DNA from: Providencia rettgeri
GTDB lineage: Bacteria; Pseudomonadota; Gammaproteobacteria; Enterobacterales; Enterobacteriaceae
Reading direction: 5' to 3'
NCBI RefSeq assembly: GCF_023205015.1
Contig: NZ_CP096258.1
Coordinates: forward strand, 744,001 to 808,000
DNA length: 64,000 bases
Below the pieces are notes generated by a model that made no database searches, was not told the origin of the DNA, and was given only the letters and a program-made list of their open reading frames with translations. Positions 1 to 8,033 of the stretch are shown piece by piece; positions within the stretch are counted from its first letter, which is position 1, and each line of letters begins with the position of its first letter. The position numbers and the translations under genes were made by a program.

Positions 1-2187
1 TACGGTAGTAAACTCAAACGATTCAAACGCGCACAGCAGCATCTATGGTTGCTATGTCACCTGACAGAGCGGATACAACTGGCACTGGAACGGTTAACTG
101 ATGGGTTCATTTACCATATCCGCAAGCAACAAGAAGCTGCCAACACCTTTGCACAACAAGCAGTGTTCCTGTCCTGGCAGTCAGCCGCGGACAATGTCAC
201 GAAAGCGGCAGAGTTACTGCATCTGTTTGTGGATGAGAACATTGATGATAATCAACCCTTCTCAGTAGTCAGACAACAGGCATTGAAGGTCATGAATGAC
301 AGGGATATCCAGACCCTCTGCCTTTACCTGAAAAAACAGAAACGGACCGTGGAAGAGTACCAGTGGCAACATTACGATGAACAATGCAATCTCCTGGAGC
401 AACTGTTAAGGCAGGTGTTCTTGTGCCTTGAATGTGAGGCCGGTAAAGGCTCAGAAGCCGTCGTCGCCCAACTTCAACAGATGCAGACGGAAATCGCATT
501 CGGTGGACCACTGAAGACGATGGATACGTCGCTCATCCCGAAAAAGCACCTCCCATGGTTGGTTAAACAGGATAACGTTAACCCGCAACGTTACGAATGG
601 CTGCTCTACCGGCAGTTAACCTCACGACTGAATGGACGCATTTATTTGCCAAATGTTACCAAATACCGCGCACTGGAAGACGACCTGATCCCCCAGACAT
701 CGCAGGATACCTTGCTGGCCTCATCAACACTGGACAGACTAAAACAGCCCGCAGAGTTATTGTTACAGGAGAAACAACACCGGCTGGAAAGTGCACTCAA
801 AGACGTTGCTCTCCATATTGATGAGGGAGACAATCGAAATGTGATCATGAAAAATCGTACCGGTACCCGCTGGCGTCTGCCGACCAAAAGCGCTACATCT
901 CTGGTCAACAATCCCTTTTTTAAGCGAATGCAACCGGTCGGTATCGCGGATGTACTGCGGTATGTAGAGCGCGAAACCGGGTTCATGAAATGTCTGACTC
1001 ATGTACTTCCGATACAAAAACAAGGGTTCACTCATCAGGATGATTTACTGGCCATTCTGATTGCCAACGCCACTCACCGTGGTGTGTATGGCATGGCGCA
1101 GATCTCCGATCGAAGCTATGAACACCTGAGTACGGTGCAGGCCAACTATATCCGGCCTGAAACGCTGCATGACGCCAGCGACGTGATCAATAATGCGGTT
1201 GCAGCGCTACCCATCTTCCGCCACTACCATATTCAGGAGGACCAGCTGCATGCCAGTGCGGATGGTCAGAAATTCGAAACCCATCTGGAAACCTTTAAAA
1301 CCCGGTACTCCTCTAAGTATTTCGGCACCAACAAAGGGATCACGGCCATGACACTGGTGGCCAACCACAGCGCCCTCAATGCTCGGATCATCGGTTCCAA
1401 CGAGCACGAATCACACTATATTTATGACCTGTTACAATCCAACAGCAGTGAAATCAAACCTGACGTACTCTCGACAGATACACACGGTGTCAATCATGTT
1501 AACTTCGCCTTACTGGATCTATGCGGTTACAGTTTTGCACCGCGATACGCGCAGTTCAGTAGTGTCATCAATGATCTGTTTGATGTGACTGAAAGTGAAC
1601 AAGGCAGCACCATACTGGCGCTAAAGAAGCCTATCAGAACGAATGTTATTACAACGGGATGGCAAGATATCAGGCGTATTGTTCTGTCACTTCAGACAAA
1701 GCGGACGACACAAGCAATGCTGGTAAGAAAGTTGTCTGGTTACCCTTCTGGACACCCAATATTACAGGCTCTGACGGAGTATAATCGACTGGTTAAAGCG
1801 CAATATTTACTTGACTACATCGACGATGCCAGTTTGCGGCAGTATGTGCAACGTGCCCTGAACCGGGGAGAAGCATGGCACTTCCTTAGACGAGCCATTG
1901 CGTCGGTGAATGGTGATCAGTTCCGTGGCAAAAACGAGTCTGAAATCGCTATCTGGAATGAATGCGCAAGATTGCTTGCCAACGCGATCATCTACTTCAA
2001 CTCCGCGATACTGAGTCATCTTCTGGGACACTTTGAAGCGAGAGGAGATGAAGAGAAAGCGGGTATCACTCGTGCTGTTTCGCCCGTTGCGTGGCAAAAT
2101 ATCAACTTAAGCGGAACGTATAACTTCACTAATACTGGGAAATTGCCCAATATTGGCGAAATAACAAGGCCGATAGTGGATGATTAG
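1..2187 (+). CDS. tnpA: Tn3-family transposase TnpA, 5' end outside window
   Basis: DDE transposase that acts on the terminal inverted repeats of a Tn3-family replicative transposon. The frame is open from base 1, so the gene begins before the window; about 728 residues are visible of the roughly 1000 usual for the family. Family blocks seen: STDTHG near visible residue 490 (catalytic Asp region), HFLRRA near 626, and GKNESE near 645 (catalytic Glu region). The C-terminal end SGTYNF...ITRPIV matches that of the second transposase at 4343. The gene ends 57 bases before a 38-bp terminal repeat, so this is the right end of the transposon. Whether the N-terminal part is intact cannot be seen. Confidence 0.93.
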   Translation, partial: YGSKLKRFKRAQQHLWLLCHLTERIQLALERLTDGFIYHIRKQQEAANTFAQQAVFLSWQSAADNVTKAAELLHLFVDENIDDNQPFSVVRQQALKVMNDRDIQTLCLYLKKQKRTVEEYQWQHYDEQCNLLEQLLRQVFLCLECEAGKGSEAVVAQLQQMQTEIAFGGPLKTMDTSLIPKKHLPWLVKQDNVNPQRYEWLLYRQLTSRLNGRIYLPNVTKYRALEDDLIPQTSQDTLLASSTLDRLKQPAELLLQEKQHRLESALKDVALHIDEGDNRNVIMKNRTGTRWRLPTKSATSLVNNPFFKRMQPVGIADVLRYVERETGFMKCLTHVLPIQKQGFTHQDDLLAILIANATHRGVYGMAQISDRSYEHLSTVQANYIRPETLHDASDVINNAVAALPIFRHYHIQEDQLHASADGQKFETHLETFKTRYSSKYFGTNKGITAMTLVANHSALNARIIGSNEHESHYIYDLLQSNSSEIKPDVLSTDTHGVNHVNFALLDLCGYSFAPRYAQFSSVINDLFDVTESEQGSTILALKKPIRTNVITTGWQDIRRIVLSLQTKRTTQAMLVRKLSGYPSGHPILQALTEYNRLVKAQYLLDYIDDASLRQYVQRALNRGEAWHFLRRAIASVNGDQFRGKNESEIAIWNECARLLANAIIYFNSAILSHLLGHFEARGDEEKAGITRAVSPVAWQNINLSGTYNFTNTGKLPNIGEITRPIVDD

Positions 2188-2243
2188 GCTCCAAGCTGAA
2201 AGTAAACCACCTCCGCAGCCATTTATTGGTGTGGTCTACAGAG

Positions 2244-2281
2244 GATTATGTCTTTTTAGAGGGGAAAATCCCTAGAACCCC
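2244..2281. repeat. Tn3-family terminal inverted repeat (right end of first transposon)
   Basis: Reads inward from CCCC at 2278-2281 (complement GGGG, the usual outer end of Tn3-family repeats). Its outer 28 or so bases are the reverse complement of the sequence at 4255-4292; the inner part diverges. It lies just after the transposase stop. Confidence 0.8.
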
Positions 2282-2405
2282 AGAATGGTTAAACCCGAGC
2301 TGCAACTGCTTTCCGGGCATCTGATGCAACATATCGCACAAGAAAGTGGAGTTCCCATTAACGCTATTGTAGTATAGTGTTTTGCAGTTTAGAGGAGATA
2401 TCGCG

Positions 2406-3266
2406 ATGCATACGCGGAAGGCAATAACGGAGGCGCTTCAAAAACTCGGAGTCCAAACCGGTGACCTCTTGATGGTGCATGCCTCACTTAAAGCGATTGG
2501 TCCGGTCGAAGGAGGAGCGGAGACGGTCGTTGCCGCGTTACGCTCCGCGGTTGGGCCGACTGGCACTGTGATGGGATACGCGTCGTGGGACCGATCACCC
2601 TACGAGGAGACTCTGAATGGCGCTCGGCTGGATGACGAAGCCCGCCGTACCTGGCTGCCGTTCGATCCCGCAACAGCCGGGACTTACCGTGGGTTCGGCC
2701 TGCTGAATCAATTTCTGGTTCAAGCCCCCGGCGCGCGGCGCAGCGCGCACCCCGATGCATCGATGGTCGCGGTTGGTCCGCTGGCTGAAACGCTGACGGA
2801 GCCTCACGAACTCGGTCACGCCTTGGGGGAAGGATCGCCCGTCGAGCGGTTCGTTCGCCTTGGCGGGAAGGCCCTGCTGTTGGGTGCGCCGCTAAACTCC
2901 GTTACCGCATTGCACTACGCCGAGGCGGTTGCCGATATCCCCAACAAACGGTGGGTGACGTATGAGATGCCGATGCTTGGAAGAGACGGTGAAGTCGCCT
3001 GGAAAACGGCATCGGATTACGATTCAAACGGCATTCTCGATTGCTTTGCTATCGAAGGAAAGCCGGATGCGGTTGAAACTATAGCAAATGCTTACGTGAA
3101 GCTCGGTCGCCATCGAGAAGGTGTCGTGGGCTTTGCTCAGTGCTACCTGTTCGACGCGCAGGACATCGTGACGTTCGGCGTCACCTATCTTGAGAAGCAT
3201 TTCGGAACCACTCCGATCGTGCCTCCGCACGAGGCCGTCGAGCGCTCTTGCGAGCCTTCAGGTTAG
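2406..3266 (+). CDS. aac(3)-II: aminoglycoside 3-N-acetyltransferase, AAC(3)-II type
   Basis: Acetyl-CoA-dependent N-acetylation of the 3-amino group of gentamicin, tobramycin, netilmicin and sisomicin, in the cytoplasm. The 286 residues match the AAC(3)-IIa/c/d/e group closely from memory (start MHTRKAITEALQ, block LLLGAPLNSVTALHYAE, end VERSCEPSG). I do not assign the subtype, because these variants differ by a few residues. The start is ATG 2406, behind the Shine-Dalgarno GAGGAG; an upstream TTG at 2382 is rejected. tmrB follows after 12 bases, the usual neighbour in clinical plasmids. Codon use is GC-rich compared with the ICE genes, consistent with foreign origin. Confidence 0.96.
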   Translation: MHTRKAITEALQKLGVQTGDLLMVHASLKAIGPVEGGAETVVAALRSAVGPTGTVMGYASWDRSPYEETLNGARLDDEARRTWLPFDPATAGTYRGFGLLNQFLVQAPGARRSAHPDASMVAVGPLAETLTEPHELGHALGEGSPVERFVRLGGKALLLGAPLNSVTALHYAEAVADIPNKRWVTYEMPMLGRDGEVAWKTASDYDSNGILDCFAIEGKPDAVETIANAYVKLGRHREGVVGFAQCYLFDAQDIVTFGVTYLEKHFGTTPIVPPHEAVERSCEPSG

Positions 3267-3278
3267 AGGCCGTCGACA

Positions 3279-3821
3279 ATGATAATCTGGATCAACGGAC
3301 CTTTCGGCGCCGGAAAGACGACGCTCGCTAAGCGGCTGCGCGATCGGCGTTCCAAATCGCTGATCTTTGACCCCGAGGAAATCGGGTTCGTGGTGAAAGA
3401 AACGGTCCCCATGCCAGCGAGCGGAGACTATCAGGATCTCCCCTTGTGGAGGGGACTTACGATCGCGGCGGTCAGGGAGATTCGAAGGAATTACTCGCAG
3501 GACATCATCATCCCAATGACGCTCGTGCACCCGGACTATCTGACTGAGATACTCGACGGGGTAAGGCGGATCGACGATCAGCTGCTGCACATCTTTCTGA
3601 CGCTCAACGAGGACCTATTGCGTCACCGGATCGCGAACCAGACCATGCATCCTGACCCGAATCGAAATGCGGAGATTCGAGAGTGGCGATTAGCGAATGT
3701 CGCCCGATGCTTGGCCGCAAGGGAACGGCTTCCATGCACAACCCGTGTTCTCGATAGTGGTGCACACACCAGCGATGAACTCGCAGCGATGGTGCTCGAC
3801 GGAATCGATGGGCGCACCTGA
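3279..3821 (+). CDS. tmrB: TmrB-like ATP-binding tunicamycin-resistance protein
   Basis: P-loop protein of 180 residues related to Bacillus TmrB, which protects against tunicamycin, probably by binding the drug at the membrane. The Walker A motif GPFGAGKT is at residues 7-14. The gene is a regular companion of aac(3)-II on resistance plasmids and is transcribed with it. Its contribution to resistance in Gram-negative hosts is uncertain. It is GC-rich like aac(3)-II, and the two probably moved together. Confidence 0.9.
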   Translation: MIIWINGPFGAGKTTLAKRLRDRRSKSLIFDPEEIGFVVKETVPMPASGDYQDLPLWRGLTIAAVREIRRNYSQDIIIPMTLVHPDYLTEILDGVRRIDDQLLHIFLTLNEDLLRHRIANQTMHPDPNRNAEIREWRLANVARCLAARERLPCTTRVLDSGAHTSDELAAMVLDGIDGRT

Positions 3822-3914
3822 TCGCCTTCGACGCCTGCGCAAAGCGTAGCGCGAGGGTGGCGGGCTCACGACCAAACGCCCAGAGGTCGATCATCGCAGG
3901 GATGTTTGGCTTTG

Positions 3915-4213
3915 TGGTGCGGACGACGGGACTCGAACCCGTACTCTCACAGAGAAGCAGATTTTCGTACCACCTCGACTTTCGCCGCCGTCTGATGACG
4001 TTCGTGGTCTGGACTGTCCCTTCGCCATTGCCCGAAGGCTTTAGGCGCCGCCCGTCCAGTCTCTACACCTTCCCCCGAAGGGGCTTGGCTCGGGATTGGC
4101 TTAGGGTATTGCCCGTTAGCGTTCCCCGACTTTGAGCGGTTCTACTCCGCGGATTTCCCCGCGGGCACTCCAATTTTAAAGTCTGCTGCGTCTACCGATT
4201 TCGCCACGTCCGC
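3915..4213 (-). tRNA. trnL-UAA: tRNA-Leu(UAA) gene interrupted by a group I intron
   Basis: Reverse strand. The 5' exon is 4213-4179 (35 nt) and the 3' exon is 3965-3915 (51 nt including encoded CCA). Joined, they give an 86-nt tRNA. The acceptor stem GCGGACG/CGTCCGC is perfect at 7 bp, the discriminator is A, and the T arm is ACGGG-TTCGAGT-CCCGT. There is a long class II variable arm as expected for Leu. The anticodon loop becomes C-U-U-A-A-A-A, giving anticodon UAA. The 213-nt insertion sits after U34, the known site of tRNA-Leu group I introns in cyanobacteria and plastids. Lying between tmrB and a transposon end, it seems to have travelled with the resistance segment. A 92-aa plus-strand frame across this region is spurious. 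Confidence 0.9.
3966..4178 (-). ncRNA. group I intron (213 nt, compact, IC3-like) in tRNA-Leu
   Basis: The 5' splice site follows the U of exon ACTT. An internal guide GAGU (bases 4170-4167) can pair with ACUU, giving the conserved terminal U-G pair. The intron ends in G (3966). The core contains GGGCAATACCC, then CCCGAGCCAAG, then GGTGTAGAGACTGGACGG, which resemble the P4-P6 and P7 segments of tRNA-Leu introns. CTGGAC and GTCCAG can form P7. There is no open reading frame for a homing endonuclease. The length is near that of the Azoarcus tRNA-Ile intron. Self-splicing is inferred. Confidence 0.87.
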
Positions 4214-4254
4214 CTTTTTTCGCCGTTCCTAGCGCTCGTGCGATGCACCTATGT

Positions 4255-4292
4255 GGGGTTCTAGGGATTTTCCCCTCTAAAGTAACATAAAT
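4255..4292. repeat. Tn3-family terminal inverted repeat (outer end of second transposon)
   Basis: Begins GGGG at 4255 and runs rightwards into the second Tn3-type transposase gene. The first 28 or so bases are an inverted copy of those at 2244-2281. The two repeats therefore face the aac(3)-tmrB-tRNA segment from both sides. Confidence 0.8.
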
Positions 4293-4342
4293 CGCCACAA
4301 CCCTCGCAGTTAATGGCTTGTGGAGCTGGGTTACCTTTCATT

Positions 4343-5710
4343 TTAGACTTCATTTTCAACAATAGGCCTAGTTATTTCCTGTAAATCAGGTAGTTTGCGG
4401 TTACTAGCGAACTGATAAGTGCCGCTCAGATTAATGTTCTGCCATGCAACGGGTGATACTTGTCGAGTTATTGCTGCTTTTTCCTCGTCACCAACTTCTT
4501 CAAAGTGCAGTAATAGATGACTTAGGATCATCGAGTTAAAGTAGATAATAGCATTTGCCGTCAAACGGGCACACTCGTTCCAGACGACTATTTCTGATTC
4601 GTTTTTTCCACGGAACTGGTCACGATTGACCGATGCAATAGCTCGCCTGAGGAAATGCCAGGCTTCGCCTCGGTTCAGTGCTCGTTGAACATATTGGCGC
4701 AGACTTGCATCATCAATATAATCAAGTAAATATTGGGCTTTGATGAGCCTATTATATTCCGTTAATGCTTGTAATATAGGGTGTCTAGATGGATAACCAG
4801 ATAATTTGCGTACTAGCAATGCCTGTGTTGTGCGTTTTTCTTGAAGGGATAACACAATACGCTGAATATCCTGCCAGCCTTCTTCAATCACATTCATTTT
4901 TATCGGCTTTTTCAGCGCCAGATGCGTGTTTCCGTCGTCGCTTTCAGTTACGTTAAATAGGTCATTGATCACACTGGTGAACTGAGCATACCTAGGCGCA
5001 AAACTATAACCGCATAAATCCAATAAGGCATAATTAACATGATTAACACCATGGGTGTCGGTTGAGAGGACATCTGGCTTAAGATCACTAGTATTAGATT
5101 GTAGTAAGTCGTAAATATAATGGGACTCATGCTCATTAGATCCTATGATACGGGCATTTAACGCACTATGATTGGCAACTAACGTCATGGCCGTAATACC
5201 TTTGTTGGTGCCGAAGTATTTCGAGGAGTAGCGAGTTTTAAAAGTCTCAAGGTGAGTTTCAAATTTTTGCCCATCGGTACTGGCGTGCAGGACGTCTTCT
5301 TGGATGTGATAGTGGCGGAAAATAGGGAGTGCCGCTACTGCGTTATTGATGATATCACTAGCCTCTTGCAAGGTTTCAGGCCTAATATAATTAGCTTGTA
5401 TAGTGCTTAGATGCTCATAACTGCGATCAGATATTTGTGCCATCCCATATACGCCGCGATGTGTCGCATTCGCAATTAGAATAGCCAATAAATCATCCTG
5501 ATTGGCGCCTACTTGTTTTTGTATTGGCAGCACGTGTGCGAAGCATTGCATAAAGTTGGTTTCTTGTTCAACATAACGCAACACATCAGCAATACTGACG
5601 GGGATCATTTGTTTAAAGAAAGGGTTGTTGACAAGTGATTGGGAGCCTTTAACTGGCAGTCGCCATCGTGTGCCACTTCGGCTCTTCATGATCACATGAT
5701 CTGATTTAAT
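4343..5710 (-). pseudogene. tnpA': Tn3-family transposase, N-terminal part removed at an IS junction
   Basis: About 455 C-terminal residues of a Tn3-family DDE transposase, clearly related to but distinct from the copy at 1-2187 (many substitutions; it ends ITRPIVENEV). It retains STDTHG, HFLRRA and GKNESE. Homology to the first copy begins at HVIMKSRSGTRWRLP; the few residues before this are encoded by the end of the IS3 element. Sequence beyond the IS belongs to an unrelated recombinase, so the missing N-terminal half was deleted, not just interrupted. It is not expected to be active. Confidence 0.9.
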
Positions 5711-6914
5711 GGCACCGCACACTTTTGTGAAGGATAATTAGTCCAACAACAAAGGTGTGAAAATGACCCAACGAAGAAAACCTAGAAAATATACTGATGA
5801 GTTCAGAGAAGAAGCTGTAAAGCTAGTCACTGAACAAGGTTACAGTGTTACTGAAGCAGCCAAATCATTAGGCATAACAACTAAGCTGCTTTACAACTGG
5901 AAAGACAAACTAGCCAAGCAAACTTCAGGCGAAGCATTAAGCAAAGATGAGAGAGCTGAACTGGTTAAGCTCAGAAAAGAGAATAAACGCTTACAGATGG
6001 AGCGTGAGATCTTAAAAAAGGCGAGTGCCTTCTTTGCGAAAGAAATGAAATAAAGTTCGAATATATTAAAGAGCAGCAATGGCGCTTTCCAATTAGCGTT
6101 TTGTGCGAGGTTCTAGAAGTGAGTCGGTCAGCCTATTACGCATGGCTGAGGCGACCAGCCAAGATTATTAGTGTTGAAGAGTTAATGCTTTATCGTCGCA
6201 TGAAGAGGTTATTTGATGATAGCCGCAGTAGTGCTGGTGCCAGAACCTTAATGAAGTTGCTACGCAAAGAAGGCTTTAAAATTGGTATTTGTCGGGTTAA
6301 GAGCTTGATGAAAAAGCTCGGTTTAGTCGTTAAACAGCGAGTGGCTTATAAAGTGACGACTATGCGCAAACATAGCCATGCGGTTGCTGATAACTTATTG
6401 AAGCGCCAATTCAATCCAGCCAGAGCAAATCAGGCGTGGGCGGGTGATATCACCTATCTAAGAACGCATCAAGGCTGGATGTACCTAGCTGTTGTGATGG
6501 ATTTGCATTCTCGCCGTATTATTGGCTGGGCGTTGAGTAAACGCATGACGGTTGATTTAACCATGAGAGCGATGCAAATGGCTATCAACCTGCGTCAACC
6601 CAAAGCAGGCTTGATCTTCCATAGCGACAGAGGCTCACAATACACCAGTAAGCGTTTTCAATCATTGCTATGGAGCAATCGAATTACGCCATCAATGAGT
6701 GGTTGTGGAGCATGTTTAGATAATGCTGTGGTTGAAAGGTTTTTCGGCAGCTTGAAAAATGAATGGCTATTAAATGTTTACCATTTAACCAGAGAAAGCA
6801 TGAAAACTGATGTAGAGAAATACATCAAATACTACAACTCAGTTCGGCTTCATACTTCATTAAATGATATGTCGCCAATTGAGTTTGAAAGTGTAAGGAA
6901 AAAGTGTGCGGCCT
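5710..6914 (+). mobile_element. IS3-family insertion sequence (about 1.2 kb; ends approximate)
   Basis: It carries overlapping orfA and orfB in the IS3 arrangement. Inverted ends share CCGCACACTTTT (5715-5726 on the left; 6900-6911 on the right in reverse complement). The exact outermost bases are uncertain by a few positions. The flanks are a Tn3 transposase on the left and a recombinase gene on the right, with no obvious direct target duplication. Confidence 0.85.
5763..6053 (+). CDS. IS3-family OrfA (HTH transposase subunit)
   Basis: Small DNA-binding protein of 96 residues with an HTH_Tnp_1-type helix-turn-helix (about residues 10-45: DEFREEAVKLV...SVTEAAKSLGI) followed by a leucine-zipper-like coiled coil (KLRKENKRLQMEREILKKA). 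It binds the IS ends. The ATG at 5763 is taken over a GTG at 5757. OrfB continues in the -1 frame, and the A-rich stretch around 6041-6054 is the probable slippage site for an OrfAB fusion transposase. Confidence 0.92.
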   Translation: MTQRRKPRKYTDEFREEAVKLVTEQGYSVTEAAKSLGITTKLLYNWKDKLAKQTSGEALSKDERAELVKLRKENKRLQMEREILKKASAFFAKEMK

Positions 6915-6916
6915 AG
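6101..6916 (+). CDS. IS3-family OrfB (rve/DDE integrase core)
   Basis: Catalytic part of the IS3 transposase. The acidic residues lie in AGDITY, HSDRGSQY and VERFFGSLKNE, with an N-terminal HTH_21-like region and a C-terminal YNSVRLHTSL block. The reading frame is open back to 6053, and normally it is made as an OrfAB frameshift fusion; the ATG at 6101 is only the first standalone start. The stop overlaps the right terminal repeat. It appears intact. Confidence 0.92.
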   Translation: MCEVLEVSRSAYYAWLRRPAKIISVEELMLYRRMKRLFDDSRSSAGARTLMKLLRKEGFKIGICRVKSLMKKLGLVVKQRVAYKVTTMRKHSHAVADNLLKRQFNPARANQAWAGDITYLRTHQGWMYLAVVMDLHSRRIIGWALSKRMTVDLTMRAMQMAINLRQPKAGLIFHSDRGSQYTSKRFQSLLWSNRITPSMSGCGACLDNAVVERFFGSLKNEWLLNVYHLTRESMKTDVEKYIKYYNSVRLHTSLNDMSPIEFESVRKKCAA

Positions 6917-7483
6917 CTTGACCAGATCAGAATGGTGATGCCAATAGGTATGGACTATCTGCTTTCTCTGACCAGCCAGCTTGAACTCCTTCGTCTCAGC
7001 CCTGATCGTTCCTGCGGCGCCGACGAACGACGGTTCTAGATAGAGTTCTCCAACGAATCCTAAAAAGCCGAGGCAGGTTCTCCCTATGTTTGCCACATGG
7101 GCTGCTCTCCGTTTTCTCTGCTCTGGTTTTCGTGGATCCATTTCTCCTTGGAGCGTTCTGATGAATAGTGAAAAGCGAGAATCAGTCAACCCTATGAATG
7201 AGTAGTTGTTGTTAAAGCAAAAGCGAATAAGGTGTGAAAGAAGCTTGGCATATTGAGTAAGTGTCCCACCGCCTTCCTTACGGGAAAGTCCACGCTCAAA
7301 ACAGTGCAGCATATATAGGTTCGCCTCGGTGCACGGCCTGCCATCGGGCCAACAGAGAAGCGGAATGTTATCAGCTCTGACGCTGAGGACGTGGCTATTT
7401 CGATCAACCCCGTAAGGTAATCGGAAAACATCGCTCGTTAGATTATAGAGTTTCTCATCCTTCGGCATTGGACGGGCTCTCAT
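6914..7483 (-). pseudogene. tyrosine recombinase, N-terminal domain only, cut by IS3 element
   Basis: About 190 residues remain of the fourth gene of the minus-strand recombinase operon. The visible part looks like an N-terminal core-binding (SAM-like) domain of a phage-type integrase: TLTQYAKLLSHLIRFCFNN followed by a helical segment. No catalytic Arg, His or Tyr box remains, because the gene runs into the IS end at about 6914. Its first codons overlap the end of the preceding gene by 29 bases. The element is therefore broken at this end, and its original left boundary is lost. Confidence 0.65.
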
Positions 7484-8033
7484 GTAAAGGCGTCTGAGGC
7501 CGCTTGCTTAATGAGAACATTAAAAGCAGCTCTCTACGGCGCTTTTTGAAAAGGATCAGATCTGCCGGGTCTGGGCATTTCTCGGCAAACTGTTGGGCGA
7601 GTGTTACTGATTCTCTAAAAACATTCGTAACCAGTGCGATTTCATCCCACAACTGAGAGATGGTCCTTTCCTGAGCCTTAATCTTATCTTTGAGGTCCTG
7701 CTTGGTTATAGAGGACGATGAAGGCTTGACTACGGTTGAATCGTGAATAGCTTTTGCGGCCTGGCGTCTCAGGTGATCAATAGTCGTAAACCCACCAGGG
7801 AGTATGTCATTCGCTCTGTTCTTAAGCGTATTGAGAGACATAGGAGAAATAAAAGCTTCGCTAACCGCCAGCTTTGCAAGTCCACTTTGGCTCTTCAAAG
7901 CGATCAAAAGTGTTATGTTTTCTTGATGCTCGGCGGGTGAGTGAATAATCGATTCGAGATACTCAACGCGAGAAAGAACAGATCTGTTGCTAATCTCAAG
8001 CTGAGCAGACACCTGCCGTGATGCTTTCTTCAT
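7455..8033 (-). CDS. small coiled-coil protein of recombinase operon (TnpC-like)
   Basis: 192 residues, unknown function. The middle contains a likely coiled coil (KQDLKDKIKAQERTISQLWDEI). It begins inside the last codons of the 707-residue recombinase (4-base overlap) and overlaps the truncated fourth gene, so translation is probably coupled. Small accessory proteins occupy this position in Tn554-type (TnpC) and other multi-recombinase modules, including the small partner in Gamma-Mobile-Trio islands. The assignment is by position, size and predicted structure, not by a recognised motif. Confidence 0.6.
   Translation of the reverse strand: MKKASRQVSAQLEISNRSVLSRVEYLESIIHSPAEHQENITLLIALKSQSGLAKLAVSEAFISPMSLNTLKNRANDILPGGFTTIDHLRRQAAKAIHDSTVVKPSSSSITKQDLKDKIKAQERTISQLWDEIALVTNVFRESVTLAQQFAEKCPDPADLILFKKRRRELLLMFSLSKRPQTPLHESPSNAEG

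Noticed and set aside
2285..2377. 30-codon frame between the Tn3 repeat and aac(3)-II
   Set aside because: Very short, with no known match; may be a gene remnant but cannot be supported.
3857..4135. 92-aa plus-strand open frame after tmrB
   Set aside because: It lies antisense over the tRNA-Leu exon and group I intron, whose RNA structure explains the sequence; it has no ribosome-binding site.
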